NCBI RefSeq assembly: GCF_014529705.1
Contig: NZ_JAANIH010000005.1
Coordinates: 62,001-126,000 of the forward strand
Reading direction: 5' to 3'
Origin: Bradyrhizobium campsiandrae
GTDB taxonomy: Bacteria; Pseudomonadota; Alphaproteobacteria; Rhizobiales; Xanthobacteraceae
DNA length: 64,000 bases
Part shown: positions 10,684 to 19,795 of the stretch, piece after piece
Layout of the letters: the number at the start of each line of letters is the position of its first letter
Numbering within the stretch: position 1 is the stretch's first letter
Made by a program: the position numbers and the translations under genes
Notes under the pieces: model-generated
Database searches by the model: none
Seen by the model: only the letters and a program-made list of their open reading frames with translations
Told to the model about the DNA's origin: nothing

Positions 10684-11672
10684 CCGAACTGACTGCTCCC
10701 AACGTCGTCGCTTCGCCGACCCGCTCCGATCGGCGCCGAAAGCTCGTCCAGAACCTGCTGCGGGGCGAACGGCCCTACATGCTGTACATCGCCTTCGTGA
10801 TCCTCCTGATCGTGTTCAGCCTGTCCTCGCCCTGGTTTCTCTCGGTCGACAATTTCCTGAACATCGGACGGCAGACCACGCTGGTGTCGATCATCGCGGT
10901 CGGCATGACCTTCATCATCATTGCGCGCCAGATTGACCTGTCCGTTGCATCGACGCTGGCGCTGTCAGGCATGGCCGCCGCGCTGGCGATGAGCCAGATC
11001 AACAACAGCTGGATCGTCGGCGCCGTCGCGGGGCTCGGCACTGGTGCGCTGGTCGGGCTGATCAACGGCATCCTGACCACGCAACTCTCGATCCCGTCCT
11101 TCCTGGTGACGCTGGGCTCGCTGAGCATGGCGCGGGGACTTGCGATGATGGTGACCAACACCAAGCCTGTGATCATCACCAACGAGACCTATTTCGCAAT
11201 CTTCGGCGAAGGCACGTTCCTCGGCATACCGGTTCCGATCGCCTGGACCTTGGCGGCGATGATCGTCGGCATTCTGCTGCTGCATTACAACGTGTTCGGT
11301 CGCCGCATCTATGCGGTCGGCGGCAATCCGACCGCGGCGCTCTATTCCGGCATCAACACCAAGCGGATCACGACGGCGGCCTTTGTGCTGACCGGCACGC
11401 TGGCGGGCCTCGCCGCGCTGGTGCTGTCGGCGCGTTCGCATGCCGCGCGGCCAGATGTCGTGCAGGGCATGGAGCTCGACGTCATCGCCGCGGTGATCCT
11501 CGGCGGCTGCAGCCTGTTCGGCGGCCGCGGCTACATTCTGGGGACGCTGTTCGGCAGCCTGATCATCGGCACGCTCAACAACGGTCTCGTCCTGCTCGGC
11601 GTGAGCTCGCCGATGCAGCTGGTGATCAAGGGCGCGATCATCGTCGCCGCGGTTGCTTTTACGAAACGCTAG
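10680..11672 (+). CDS. Sugar ABC transporter permease (RbsC type)
   Basis: A 330-residue inner-membrane permease of the BPD_transp_2 family, with multiple hydrophobic helices. It has the family's DLSVASTLALSGM block (substrate-channel helix, about 81-93), GLINGILTT, and the GRRIYAVGGNPTAALYSGI loop that contacts the ATPase. The C-terminal VILGGCSLFGGRGYILGT motif is characteristic. It overlaps the ATPase gene by ATGA. Together with the binding protein at 11770 it forms a complete monosaccharide importer; its position next to deoC and a kinase suggests a pentose or deoxypentose substrate (inference). Confidence 0.93.
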
Positions 11673-11712
11673 TCGGAAGTCAGGCGCGATGTATTTCATC
11701 GCATTGCGTGGG

Positions 11713-11736
11713 TAGGGGCAAGGTCGTTGGCCCCTA
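11713..11736 (+). other. Intercistronic stem-loop
   Basis: TAGGGGC (11713-11719) pairs with GCCCCTA (11730-11736) across a 10-nt loop, between the permease and binding-protein genes. It could act in mRNA processing or protection, helping to raise binding-protein levels; no T-run follows, so it is not a strong terminator. Confidence 0.35.
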
Positions 11737-11769
11737 GGTAATCGGCGACCAAAAAAAATGGAGGAAACA

Positions 11770-12921
11770 ATGAAACCAGTCTTGCGCCAAGCCTTGCCTT
11801 TGACCGTTTTGATGGCCGCTGCGGCCGTCGTGGCTGTTCCCGCGGCCCGCGCCGAAGTGCCCGCGACCTGCGTCAAGGGCGTCGACCTCGCAACGCTCGG
11901 GCCGAAATCGATCGTCGGCCAGGGCCCCCACGGCGAAAAGGCGGCTTCGCCCGAGGTGCTCGCGCTGTCCGAGGCCGATGTCGCGAAGATCAAGGACAAG
12001 CACTTCAAGGTCGGCATCTCCATGCAGACGGTCAACCTCGACTGGTCGCAGCTCCAGATCCAGGGCATCACCGACACGCTGAAGAAGTACGGCGTGACGG
12101 TGACGGGCGTCGCGTCCGCCGAATACCAGGTCGACAAGCAGATCGCCGACATCGAGAACACCATCCAGCAGCATCCTGACGGCATCATCTCGATCCCGGT
12201 CGATTTCACCGCGACCGCGCCGACCTACAAGAAGATCGCCAAGGCCGGCATCAAGCTCGTGCTGATGGACAGCATTCCGACCGGCCTGAAGCACCCCGAG
12301 GAATACGCGACGATGGTCTCGGCGGACAGCCAGGGCAACGGCCAGATCGCGGCGCAGATCCTGGCGTCCTGTATGGCGCAGGGCGGCACCATCGGTCTGG
12401 TCAATTTCGGCGTCGACTATTTCAGCACCAACGAGCGCACCAAGGGCGTGCGGGAGTGGATGAAAGCGAACCGTCCGGACATCAAGATGAAGCAGGTCGA
12501 TTTCACCGATCCGCCAAAGGTCTCGCAGATCGCGGGCGACTTCCTGACCGGCAATCCTGACGTCAAGGGCCTGTACGCCGTGTGGGATCAGCCGGCACTG
12601 GACACGCTGAGCTCGATGCGGGCCCAGGGCATCGACATTCCCATGACGACGGTCGATCTCGGCCTGCAATCGGCGATCGAGATCGCCAAGGGCGGTCCGT
12701 TGAAGGCGACCGGCTCGCAGCGTCCTTACGACCAGGGCGTCGCCGAGGCGATGGCGATGATGAATGCGCTGCTGGGCAAGGAAACGCCCGGCTGGGTCGG
12801 TGTGCAGTCGCTGCCGGTGACGCAAGCGAATGTGCTGGAGTCTTACAAAACCGTCTTCAAGAAAGATCCGCCGGCCGAGCTGACGGATGCCTGCAACAAG
12901 GCGAAGCCCGCCTGCAACTGA
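11770..12921 (+). CDS. Periplasmic sugar-binding protein of the RbsABC-like importer
   Basis: A 383-residue type 1 periplasmic binding protein (Peripla_BP_4 type). A Sec signal runs to about residue 28 (AAVVAVPAARA). The mature part has KVGISMQTVNLDWSQLQIQG, DGIISIPVDFTATAPTYKKI and a GLYAVWDQPALDTL segment of the second lobe. The ATG at 11770 is used because GGAGGA precedes it; an ATG at 11758 contains that ribosome binding site and is not the start. The extra ~40 residues between the signal and the first strand are longer than in RbsB. It lies 97 nt after the permease gene. Confidence 0.9.
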   Translation: MKPVLRQALPLTVLMAAAAVVAVPAARAEVPATCVKGVDLATLGPKSIVGQGPHGEKAASPEVLALSEADVAKIKDKHFKVGISMQTVNLDWSQLQIQGITDTLKKYGVTVTGVASAEYQVDKQIADIENTIQQHPDGIISIPVDFTATAPTYKKIAKAGIKLVLMDSIPTGLKHPEEYATMVSADSQGNGQIAAQILASCMAQGGTIGLVNFGVDYFSTNERTKGVREWMKANRPDIKMKQVDFTDPPKVSQIAGDFLTGNPDVKGLYAVWDQPALDTLSSMRAQGIDIPMTTVDLGLQSAIEIAKGGPLKATGSQRPYDQGVAEAMAMMNALLGKETPGWVGVQSLPVTQANVLESYKTVFKKDPPAELTDACNKAKPACN

Positions 12922-12971
12922 GCTTGTGATAGCGATGCACGATCGTCTGCGGCCGCGCATCGTTCAGTGAG

Positions 12972-13007
12972 CCTGATCCGGGCGAGCCAGCCCCCGTCCG
13001 GATCAGG
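12972..13007. terminator. Hairpin between convergent binding-protein and DeoR-family genes
   Basis: CCTGATCCGG (12972-12981) and CCGGATCAGG (12998-13007) form a perfect 10-bp stem with a 16-nt loop. It overlaps the last codons of the minus-strand regulator and lies 50 nt beyond the binding-protein stop. It lacks a T-run, so termination may be partial or Rho-assisted. Confidence 0.5.
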
Positions 13008-13797
13008 TTGCGCTGGTGACGTATTCGACGGGAAGGCTGCGGAAGTGCTTGCGTGTGTCTGATGGCACCGCGCCACCGACGATGATCCGCGAGAACGAGC
13101 CGACATCGGAGAAGAACGCCGGCTTGAGGCTGCCGAGCTTGCTGGCGTCGACCACCAAAATGCTCTCCATCGCAGTGGCGATCACGGCCTGCTTGATGGC
13201 GACTTCGTGAAAATTCGAACAGCTCGCGCCGCGAGTCCAGTGCAGGCCGCCGGCCGAGATGAAGGCCTTGTTGACCCCGAGCCGCCGCAGATAGGACAGA
13301 CCATCATCCGACGAGAATGACTGCGACGACGGATGATAGAGTCCGCCCATCAGCATCACCTGCGTTGCCGGACGGTGCGTGACGATCGTGGCGACGTTCA
13401 GCGAATAGCAGATCACCGAGAGCGGCATCTCCTCGGGCAGGCAATCCGCCAGCGACTGCATGGTGGTGCCGCAGTCGATGAAGATGGTGTCGCCTTCCCT
13501 GATCAAGGCGGCGGCGGACCGGCAGGCGAGGCGCTTGTCCTGCGTGTGCTGATCGATTTCCTGCTCGAACGTGTACTTGATCCCGGTGGGCGAGGCCGCG
13601 TTGACGACATAGCCGCCGAGCAGAGCGAGCGTACCGTCAGGACCGGCGAGGTCGCGCCTCACCGTCATCTCCGACACCTTGAGCAAATCCGCGGCGTCCT
13701 TCAGATGCAGTGCGCCGCTGCTCTCGACGGCCCGGCGCAGCCTTTGCAGCCGCTGGACGCGGGTCTCGCTGGAGCGTGCGGTCGGTGTTTCAGCCAT
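13003..13797 (-). CDS. DeoR-family transcriptional repressor
   Basis: A 264-residue regulator. The N-terminal DeoR helix-turn-helix (residues about 12-65) contains LKVSEMTVRRDLAGPDGTL, the family's recognition helix. The C-terminal sensor domain (DeoRC) has FIDCGTTMQSLADCLP, a sugar-phosphate-binding loop. It is transcribed towards the first ABC operon and away from deoC, and sits between two operons that share an AT-rich operator-like motif. A sugar phosphate such as deoxyribose-5-phosphate is the plausible inducer (inference). Start taken at the ATG at 13797; an in-frame GTG at 13806 is possible. Confidence 0.88.
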   Translation of the reverse strand: MAETPTARSSETRVQRLQRLRRAVESSGALHLKDAADLLKVSEMTVRRDLAGPDGTLALLGGYVVNAASPTGIKYTFEQEIDQHTQDKRLACRSAAALIREGDTIFIDCGTTMQSLADCLPEEMPLSVICYSLNVATIVTHRPATQVMLMGGLYHPSSQSFSSDDGLSYLRRLGVNKAFISAGGLHWTRGASCSNFHEVAIKQAVIATAMESILVVDASKLGSLKPAFFSDVGSFSRIIVGGAVPSDTRKHFRSLPVEYVTSAT

Positions 13798-13823
13798 TTT
13801 CGTCACCGAGCTTGCTTATCCGG

Positions 13824-13883
13824 TTGACAATGATCTTACAATGATGTGAGTTTAGCAACGTCAATTTGTTACAATAATAACAT
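13824..13883 (+). promoter_or_regulatory. deoC-side promoter/operator with repeated TTACAATRAT
   Basis: TTGACA at 13824-13829 may be a -35 box. TTACAATGATG (13836-13846) and TTACAATAATA (13869-13879) are near-identical and 33 bp apart, about three helical turns, so two repressor dimers could bind the same face. The second copy lies in GTTACAATAATAACAT (13868-13883), a GTTA-N6-TAAC palindrome. A related site occurs at 9040-9055. Regulation by the adjacent DeoR protein is inferred. Confidence 0.5.
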
Positions 13884-14026
13884 CTGGTCCATAGGCCCGT
13901 TCCTGTCAGCGATGGCAGGCCAGCGGAAGCTCCAATGGGCAAGGGATGGGAGGATCGCATGTTGCAATCGGCACATTCAGTCTATCTGGCGCTTCAGCCG
14001 ATTCGCTAGCACCGCACGGCGTAGAG

Positions 14027-15055
14027 ATGGCGCAGGGCGTCTTGATACCAACTCCATCCGCGGTGCCGATGCAGCCACATGCACGGGACCACAATCACAC
14101 GCGTTCAATCGTGCGCAACACCGGCCGCGCGCTCGAGATGGACTGGGTCGATGAGATCAGGATCAATCTGTCCGCCGCCGAGCGTCGTGTTGCTAGCCTG
14201 CCCGGCCGACGCACCGTCAAGAAGGATGCGCAAGCGGCGTGGCTGCTCAAGGCGATCACCTGCATCGACCTGACGACCCTGAGCGGCGACGATACGACCG
14301 AGCGCGTGAAGCGCCTCTGCGCCAAGGCGCGGGCGCCGCTGCGCAGCGATCTGCTCGAGGCCCTCGGCTTCGCAGGGCGTGGGCTGCACACCGGCGCGAT
14401 CTGCGTCTATCACCGCTTCGTCGCGACCGCGGTCGAAGCGCTCGAAGGTTCCGACATCCCGGTCGCTGCGGTCTCGACCGGCTTTCCCGCCGGCCTCATC
14501 CCGCACGATCTCAAGCTCAAGGAGATCGAGGCGTCCGTCAGGGATGGCGCGCAGGAGATCGACATCGTCATCACGCGCGAGCACGTGCTGACTGGCGATT
14601 GGCGCGCGCTCTACGCCGAGGTCCGGGATTTCCGCGCCGCCTGTGGGGAGGCGCATCTCAAGACGATCCTGGCGACCGGCGACCTCAAGACGTTGCGCAA
14701 CGTCGCCAAAGCCTCGATGGTCTGCATGATGGCCGGCGCCGACTTCATCAAGACCTCCACCGGCAAGGAAGGCGTCAATGCCACGCTGCCGGTGACGCTG
14801 GCGATGCTGCGCATGATCCGGCTCTATGAGGAGCGCACCGGCTTCAAGATCGGTTTCAAGCCGGCCGGCGGCATCTCGACAGCGAAAGACGTGCTCAACT
14901 ACCAGTTCCTGATGAAGGAGGAGTTGGGACGGGACTGGCTCGAGCCGGAGCTGTTCCGCATCGGCGCCTCGAGCCTGCTCGCCGACATCGAGCGCCAGCT
15001 CGAGCATCACGTCACCGGCCGCTACTCGGCCTTCAACCGTCATCCCGTAGGCTGA
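14027..15055 (+). CDS. deoC: Deoxyribose-phosphate aldolase DeoC
   Basis: Cleaves 2-deoxyribose-5-phosphate to glyceraldehyde-3-phosphate and acetaldehyde. The two active-site lysines are visible: FIKTSTGKEGVNAT (Schiff-base Lys) and IGFKPAGGIST (proton-relay Lys). AVSTGFPAGLIPHDLKLKEI and EIDIVITREHVLTG complete the TIM-barrel family pattern. The long form (about 340 residues) with LPGRRTVKKDAQAAWLLKAI is typical of rhizobia and animals. The start is uncertain: 13946, 14027 and 14069 are all in frame and none has a convincing ribosome binding site. The next gene begins 2 nt after the stop. Confidence 0.9.
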   Translation: MAQGVLIPTPSAVPMQPHARDHNHTRSIVRNTGRALEMDWVDEIRINLSAAERRVASLPGRRTVKKDAQAAWLLKAITCIDLTTLSGDDTTERVKRLCAKARAPLRSDLLEALGFAGRGLHTGAICVYHRFVATAVEALEGSDIPVAAVSTGFPAGLIPHDLKLKEIEASVRDGAQEIDIVITREHVLTGDWRALYAEVRDFRAACGEAHLKTILATGDLKTLRNVAKASMVCMMAGADFIKTSTGKEGVNATLPVTLAMLRMIRLYEERTGFKIGFKPAGGISTAKDVLNYQFLMKEELGRDWLEPELFRIGASSLLADIERQLEHHVTGRYSAFNRHPVG

Positions 15056-15057
15056 GC

Positions 15058-17445
15058 ATGAGCATCGCACATTACTTCGAGACCATGGAGTATGGTCCCG
15101 CTCCCGAGGCGGATGGCGAGGCGCGGGCTTGGCTGAAGCGGCACGGCGCGACGTTCGGGCATTTCATATCAGGCAAGTTCGCCGAGCCCGCTTCGGGCAG
15201 GCATCTGGCGACGATCGAGCCGGCCACGGGCAAGCCACTGGCCAAAATCGCGCAAGGTGTCGCTGCCGATGTCGAGGCCGCCGTCGGCGCCGCGCGGTCA
15301 GCGCAGGCGCCGTGGGCGAAGCTCGGTGGTCACGGTCGCGCCCGCCATCTCTATGCGCTGGCGCGCATGCTGCAGCGTCACGCGCGACTGTTCGCCGTGC
15401 TGGAGGCGATCGACAATGGCAAGCCGATCAGGGAGACCCGCGATCTCGACGTGCCGCTGGCCGCGCGCCACTTCCTCTATCACGCCGGCTGGGCGCAGTT
15501 GCAGGAGCGCGAATTCGCCGATCACGTGCCGGTCGGTGTGATCGGCCAGATCATCCCCTGGAATTTTCCGCTGCTGATGCTGGCCTGGAAGATCGCGCCG
15601 GCGCTGGCAGCCGGCAACACGGTGGTGTTGAAGCCGGCTGAATTCACTTCGCTCACCGCGCTGCTGTTCGCGGAGCTCGCGGCGGAAGCCGGCCTGCCGC
15701 CGGGTGTGTTGAATGTCGTGACGGGTGACGGCGCCACCGGCGCGCTGCTTGTTGAGAATCCTGGTGTCGACAAGATCGCCTTCACCGGATCGACCGAGGT
15801 CGGGCGTTTGATCCGTCAATCGACGGCGGGCAGCGGCAAGTCGCTGACATTAGAGCTGGGCGGCAAGTCGCCATTCGTCGTGTTCGACGACGCCGATATC
15901 GACGGCGCCGTCGAAGGCGTGGTCGATGCGATCTGGTTCAACCAGGGCCAGGTCTGCTGCGCCGGATCGCGGCTGCTGTTGCAGGAGGGGATCGCAGAGA
16001 CCTTCCGCAAACGCCTGATCCGCCGCATGGAGACGTTGCGCGTCGGATCGCCGCTCGACAAGTCGATCGACATGGGCGCGGTGGTCGCTCCGGTCCAGCT
16101 CGAGCGGATCAAGGCGCTGGTCGAAACAGGTGTGAAGGAGGGTGCCGAGAAGTATCAGGCATCCGGGGCGATTCCTGCCGAGGGCTGCTTCTATCCGCCG
16201 ACCTTGCTCTGGAATGTGCATCCGTCCTCGACCGTCGCGATCGAGGAGATCTTTGGGCCGGTGCTGGTCGCGATGACGTTCCGCACGCCTGACGAGGCGG
16301 TGATGCTCGCCAACAACACGCGCTATGGCCTTGCCGCCAGCGTATGGAGCGAGACCATTGGCCTCGCGCTCGATATCGCGCCAAAGCTTCAGGCCGGCGT
16401 GATCTGGGTCAATGCGACGAACCTGTTCGATGCCAGCGTCGGCTTCGGCGGCTATCGCGAATCCGGCTTCGGCCGCGAGGGCGGGCGCGAGGGCCTTTAC
16501 GAGTATCTCAAGCCGAAGGCATGGAGCGGTCGCAAGGCCCGCGCCAAGCTGCCGCCGCTCCCTGAAGCCGCGACCGAGGCCGCCGGGTTCGCCACGCCGT
16601 CGATCGATCGAACCGCCAAACTGTTCGTCGGCGGCAAGCAGGCTCGCCCCGATGGGAATTATTCGCGCGCTGCGCTGTCGCCGAAGGGGAAGCTCCTTGG
16701 CGAGATCGGCGAAGGCAATCGCAAGGACATCCGCAACGCCGTGGCTGCCGCGCGTTCGGCCGAAGCGTGGGCGCGGGCGACGGCGCATAATCGCGCCCAA
16801 ATCCTTTATTACCTTGCCGAGAATCTGTCCGCGCGCGGCGACGAGTTCGCCCGGCGCATCGGTGACATGACCGGTGTGTCGCCCGCCAAGGCGCGGGCGG
16901 AGGTCGAGGCGAGTATCGAACGGCTGTTCAGCTATGGGGCCTGGGCCGATAAATATGAGGGGACGATCCATGCGCCGCCGCTGCGCGGCGTGGCGCTTGC
17001 CATGCACGAGCCGATCGGCGTTGTCGGAGTGGCCTGTCCGGACGAGGCGCCGCTGCTCGGCTTCATCAGCCTGGTGGCGCCGTTGATCGCGATGGGCAAC
17101 CGCGTCGTCGCGGTGCCGAGCGAACGGCATCCGCTCGCCGCGACGGATTTCTATCAGGTGCTGGAAACGTCGGACGTGCCGGCAGGTGTCGTCAATATCG
17201 TCACCGGCGAGCGCGATGCGCTTGCCAAGGTCCTTGCCGAGCATGACGACGTCGACGCGCTCTGGATGTTCGGATCGCAGGAGGCCTCGACGATGGCGGA
17301 GCGGCTGTCGGTCGGCAACCTCAAGCGCACGCTTGTTGACCATGGTCTGGCGCTCGATTGGTACGACAGGGCGGCGAGCGAGGGGCCGATCCTGCTCCGT
17401 CATGCGGTGCAGGTGAAGAACATCTGGATCCCCTATGGCGACTAG
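15058..17445 (+). CDS. ALDH16-like two-domain aldehyde dehydrogenase
   Basis: A 795-residue fusion of two aldehyde-dehydrogenase modules. The first (about 1-500) is complete, with PWNFPLLMLAWKIAPALAAG, the general base in TLELGGKSPFVVF and the nucleophile in NQGQVCCAGSRL. The second (about 520-795) keeps the NAD-fold half (IGVVGVACPDEAPLLGF, SDVPAGVVNIVTG) but ends before any ELGGK or QxC motif, so it is catalytically dead. Length and layout match the ALDH16 family. Two nt separate it from deoC, so it probably oxidises the acetaldehyde or a related aldehyde from the pathway (inference). Confidence 0.88.
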   Translation: MSIAHYFETMEYGPAPEADGEARAWLKRHGATFGHFISGKFAEPASGRHLATIEPATGKPLAKIAQGVAADVEAAVGAARSAQAPWAKLGGHGRARHLYALARMLQRHARLFAVLEAIDNGKPIRETRDLDVPLAARHFLYHAGWAQLQEREFADHVPVGVIGQIIPWNFPLLMLAWKIAPALAAGNTVVLKPAEFTSLTALLFAELAAEAGLPPGVLNVVTGDGATGALLVENPGVDKIAFTGSTEVGRLIRQSTAGSGKSLTLELGGKSPFVVFDDADIDGAVEGVVDAIWFNQGQVCCAGSRLLLQEGIAETFRKRLIRRMETLRVGSPLDKSIDMGAVVAPVQLERIKALVETGVKEGAEKYQASGAIPAEGCFYPPTLLWNVHPSSTVAIEEIFGPVLVAMTFRTPDEAVMLANNTRYGLAASVWSETIGLALDIAPKLQAGVIWVNATNLFDASVGFGGYRESGFGREGGREGLYEYLKPKAWSGRKARAKLPPLPEAATEAAGFATPSIDRTAKLFVGGKQARPDGNYSRAALSPKGKLLGEIGEGNRKDIRNAVAAARSAEAWARATAHNRAQILYYLAENLSARGDEFARRIGDMTGVSPAKARAEVEASIERLFSYGAWADKYEGTIHAPPLRGVALAMHEPIGVVGVACPDEAPLLGFISLVAPLIAMGNRVVAVPSERHPLAATDFYQVLETSDVPAGVVNIVTGERDALAKVLAEHDDVDALWMFGSQEASTMAERLSVGNLKRTLVDHGLALDWYDRAASEGPILLRHAVQVKNIWIPYGD

Positions 17446-17527
17446 AGACGTCACCTTGCGGTGATAGGAATGGGAATCCGGACCGTCAGAGTCCGGGCGA
17501 TGTTGAAGACAAGGGAGGGACGCAACA

Positions 17528-17983
17528 ATGCTCAAGGGCATCAACCCACTGCTCAATGCCGACGTGCTCTATGCCTTGCGCGCGATGGGGCACGGAGACC
17601 GCCTCGTCGTCTGCGACACCAATTTTCCAGCTGATTCGATCGCGCGCCAGACCGCGTTCGGGGAGCTGCTGCGCATCGACAATGTCAGCACCGCCAAGGC
17701 GATCGAAGCGATTCTCTCGGTGATGCCGCTCGACACCTTCGTGGAGGATGCGGCGATGCGGATGGAGATCGTCGGCCAGCCGCAGGAAGTGCCGCCGGTG
17801 CAGCGCGAGGTGCAGGCCGTGATCGACCGCGCCGAAGGGCGGTCCTGGCCGCTGGTCGGGGTCGAGCGTCATGCCTTCTATGAGAAAGCCAAGACGGCCT
17901 ATTGCGTGATCGCCACCGGCGAGCGGCGCTTCTACGGCTGCTTCCTGTTCACCAAGGGCGTCATCGCGCCGGACGCGGAGTGA
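17528..17983 (+). CDS. RbsD/FucU-family sugar mutarotase
   Basis: A 151-residue protein that interconverts sugar anomers. It starts MLKGINPLLNADVLYALRAMGHGD, where the His is the catalytic residue of the RbsD/FucU fold, and continues with DTNFPAD and a C-terminal YCVIATGERRFYGCFLFTKG block containing the conserved Tyr. Length and this ending favour FucU over RbsD. It follows the ALDH gene, with AGGGAGGG upstream of the ATG, and overlaps the kinase start by 1 nt. In the pathway it would supply the right anomer to the kinase. Confidence 0.9.
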   Translation: MLKGINPLLNADVLYALRAMGHGDRLVVCDTNFPADSIARQTAFGELLRIDNVSTAKAIEAILSVMPLDTFVEDAAMRMEIVGQPQEVPPVQREVQAVIDRAEGRSWPLVGVERHAFYEKAKTAYCVIATGERRFYGCFLFTKGVIAPDAE

Positions 17984-18912
17984 TGACCATGAGCAAGAGC
18001 GGCGTCGCAATCCTCGGCATCTTCGTCGTCGATCTGGCCTTCCGGGCCGGCAACATGCCTGCGATCGGCGAAACCATCGCGGGCTCTGGATTTGCCATGG
18101 GGCCGGGCGGCAAGGGATCGAACCAGGCCGTCGCCGCGGCGCGCGCCGGCGCGGACGTGACCTTCATCTCCCGCATCGGCCGCGATGCCTTCGGCGATCT
18201 CGCCATCAAGACCTGGGAAACCGAAGGCATCAGGCCGCGCGTGGCCAGGGCTGCGGACGCGCCGACTGGCGCGGCCTTCATCTATGTCCACGAGACGCGC
18301 GGCGACAATGCCATTATCGTCGTGAGCGGAGCGGCTGACGGTCTCGGCCCTGATGACGTCGATGCGGCCGCAGAGGCGATCCGCTCCAGCCGCGTCTTCG
18401 TGACCCAGCTCGAGCAGCCGGCCGCCGCCGCGCAGCGCGGGCTCGAGATCGCGCGCGCAGCCGGCAGTATCACGGTGTTCAACCCGGCGCCTGCCGGAAA
18501 ATTCGACGACAGCTTGTTCGCCTTGTGCGACTATGTCGTTCCCAACGAGACCGAAGCCGAGGCGCTCACAGGGATCGCGGTCGGCGATCTCGCCGGCGCG
18601 CGGCGCGCCGGAGATGCGCTGCTGGCCAAAGGCGCTAGCGTTGCGCTGATCACGCTCGGCGAACGCGGCGCGCTGTTTCATGGGCGAGATCGCTCGCTGC
18701 ATGTGCCGCCCTTCGCCGCCGGCAAGGTGGTCGAGACGGCCGGCGCGGGCGATGCCTTCGTCGGCGGCTTCGCCGCCGCACTCGCTGATGGAGCCGATCC
18801 GCTCGACGCGGCGCGCTTTGGCTCGGCGACCGCAGGAATATCCGTGACACGCGCCGGCACTGCGCCCGCCATGCCGCGGCGGGCCGAGATCGACGCCCTG
18901 CTGAAGGGATGA
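17983..18912 (+). CDS. Ribokinase-like PfkB sugar kinase (candidate deoxyribokinase)
   Basis: A 309-residue PfkB-family kinase. GPGGKGSNQAVAAARAG near residue 42 is the PfkB signature 1 region, binding the sugar, and ETAGAGDAFVGGFAAAL near 250 is signature 2 with the catalytic Asp. It should phosphorylate a pentose at C5. Given deoC beside it, deoxyribose is the best guess, but sequence alone cannot separate ribokinase from deoxyribokinase. The ATG at 17983 overlaps the mutarotase stop (TGATG); an ATG at 17989 is also possible. The next gene starts 7 nt after the stop. Confidence 0.88.
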   Translation: MTMSKSGVAILGIFVVDLAFRAGNMPAIGETIAGSGFAMGPGGKGSNQAVAAARAGADVTFISRIGRDAFGDLAIKTWETEGIRPRVARAADAPTGAAFIYVHETRGDNAIIVVSGAADGLGPDDVDAAAEAIRSSRVFVTQLEQPAAAAQRGLEIARAAGSITVFNPAPAGKFDDSLFALCDYVVPNETEAEALTGIAVGDLAGARRAGDALLAKGASVALITLGERGALFHGRDRSLHVPPFAAGKVVETAGAGDAFVGGFAAALADGADPLDAARFGSATAGISVTRAGTAPAMPRRAEIDALLKG

Positions 18913-18919
18913 TCTGCCC

Positions 18920-19795
18920 ATGATGCGGAACGACCCGATCAAGCATGTCTTCATCTGGCCGGCGGTGCTCGTCGTGCTGGCGATCTCGATCTTTCCGCTG
19001 ATCTATTCGTTCACCACGAGCTTCCTCAGCTACCGTCTGATTCCGCCGATCCCACCGCGCGTGGTGTGGTTCGGCAATTATGTGACGCTGTTGCAGGAGC
19101 CGCGGTTCTGGAACGCGATCCTCACGACGACGCTGATCGCCTTCATCGCGGTCGGCTTGCAATACGTGATCGGCTTTGGCGTTGCGCTCGCGCTGAACGC
19201 GCGCGTGCCGGGCGAGCGGCTGTTTCGCGTCGCCCTGCTGCTGCCGATGCTGCTGGCCCCGGTTGCGGTCGCGCTGGTGGCGCGGATGATCTTCAATCCG
19301 ACCATGGGGCCGCTCAACCAGTTGCTCTCCACGTTTGGCCTCGCGAATCTTCCGTTCCTCACCAACGGTCATTGGGCGCTCGGCTGCATCATCGCGGTCG
19401 AGATCTGGCAGTGGACGCCGTTCGTAATCCTGATGATGCTGGCCGGCCTGCAAACGCTGCCCGAAGATGTCTACGAGGCCGCCGAGCTGGAGAACGCCAG
19501 CGCCTGGCAGCAATTCTGGGGCATCACTTTTCCGATGATGCTGCCGATCTCTGCTGCGGTGGTCTTCATCCGCCTGATCGAGAGCTACAAGATCATGGAC
19601 ACCGTGTTCGTCATGACCGGCGGTGGACCCGGCGTCGACACCGAGACGCTGACCCTGTTCGCCTATCAGGAGGGCTTCAAGAAGTTCAATCTCGGCTACA
19701 CCTCCGCGCTCAGCTTCCTGTTCCTGATCGCCATCACCATCATCGGCGTCACTTATCTGGCGCTGTTGCGGCCGCATCTGGAGAAGCGCCGATGA
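18920..19795 (+). CDS. Sugar ABC transporter permease, MalF type
   Basis: A 291-residue inner-membrane permease of the BPD_transp_1 family with six predicted helices. The EAA loop that docks on the ATPase is visible as EDVYEAAELENASAWQQFWGITFPM (key residues EAAELENA...F...TFP, about 187-211). VFVMTGGGPGVDTETLTLFAYQ is the conserved periplasmic-side segment of MalF/UgpA proteins. The stop overlaps the start of the second permease (ATGA). Part of the second sugar importer of the island (18920-23515). Confidence 0.93.
   Translation: MMRNDPIKHVFIWPAVLVVLAISIFPLIYSFTTSFLSYRLIPPIPPRVVWFGNYVTLLQEPRFWNAILTTTLIAFIAVGLQYVIGFGVALALNARVPGERLFRVALLLPMLLAPVAVALVARMIFNPTMGPLNQLLSTFGLANLPFLTNGHWALGCIIAVEIWQWTPFVILMMLAGLQTLPEDVYEAAELENASAWQQFWGITFPMMLPISAAVVFIRLIESYKIMDTVFVMTGGGPGVDTETLTLFAYQEGFKKFNLGYTSALSFLFLIAITIIGVTYLALLRPHLEKRR

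Noticed and set aside
10965..12960. Long minus-strand frames opposite the permease and binding-protein genes
   Set aside because: Shadow frames of confirmed ABC genes in GC-rich DNA.
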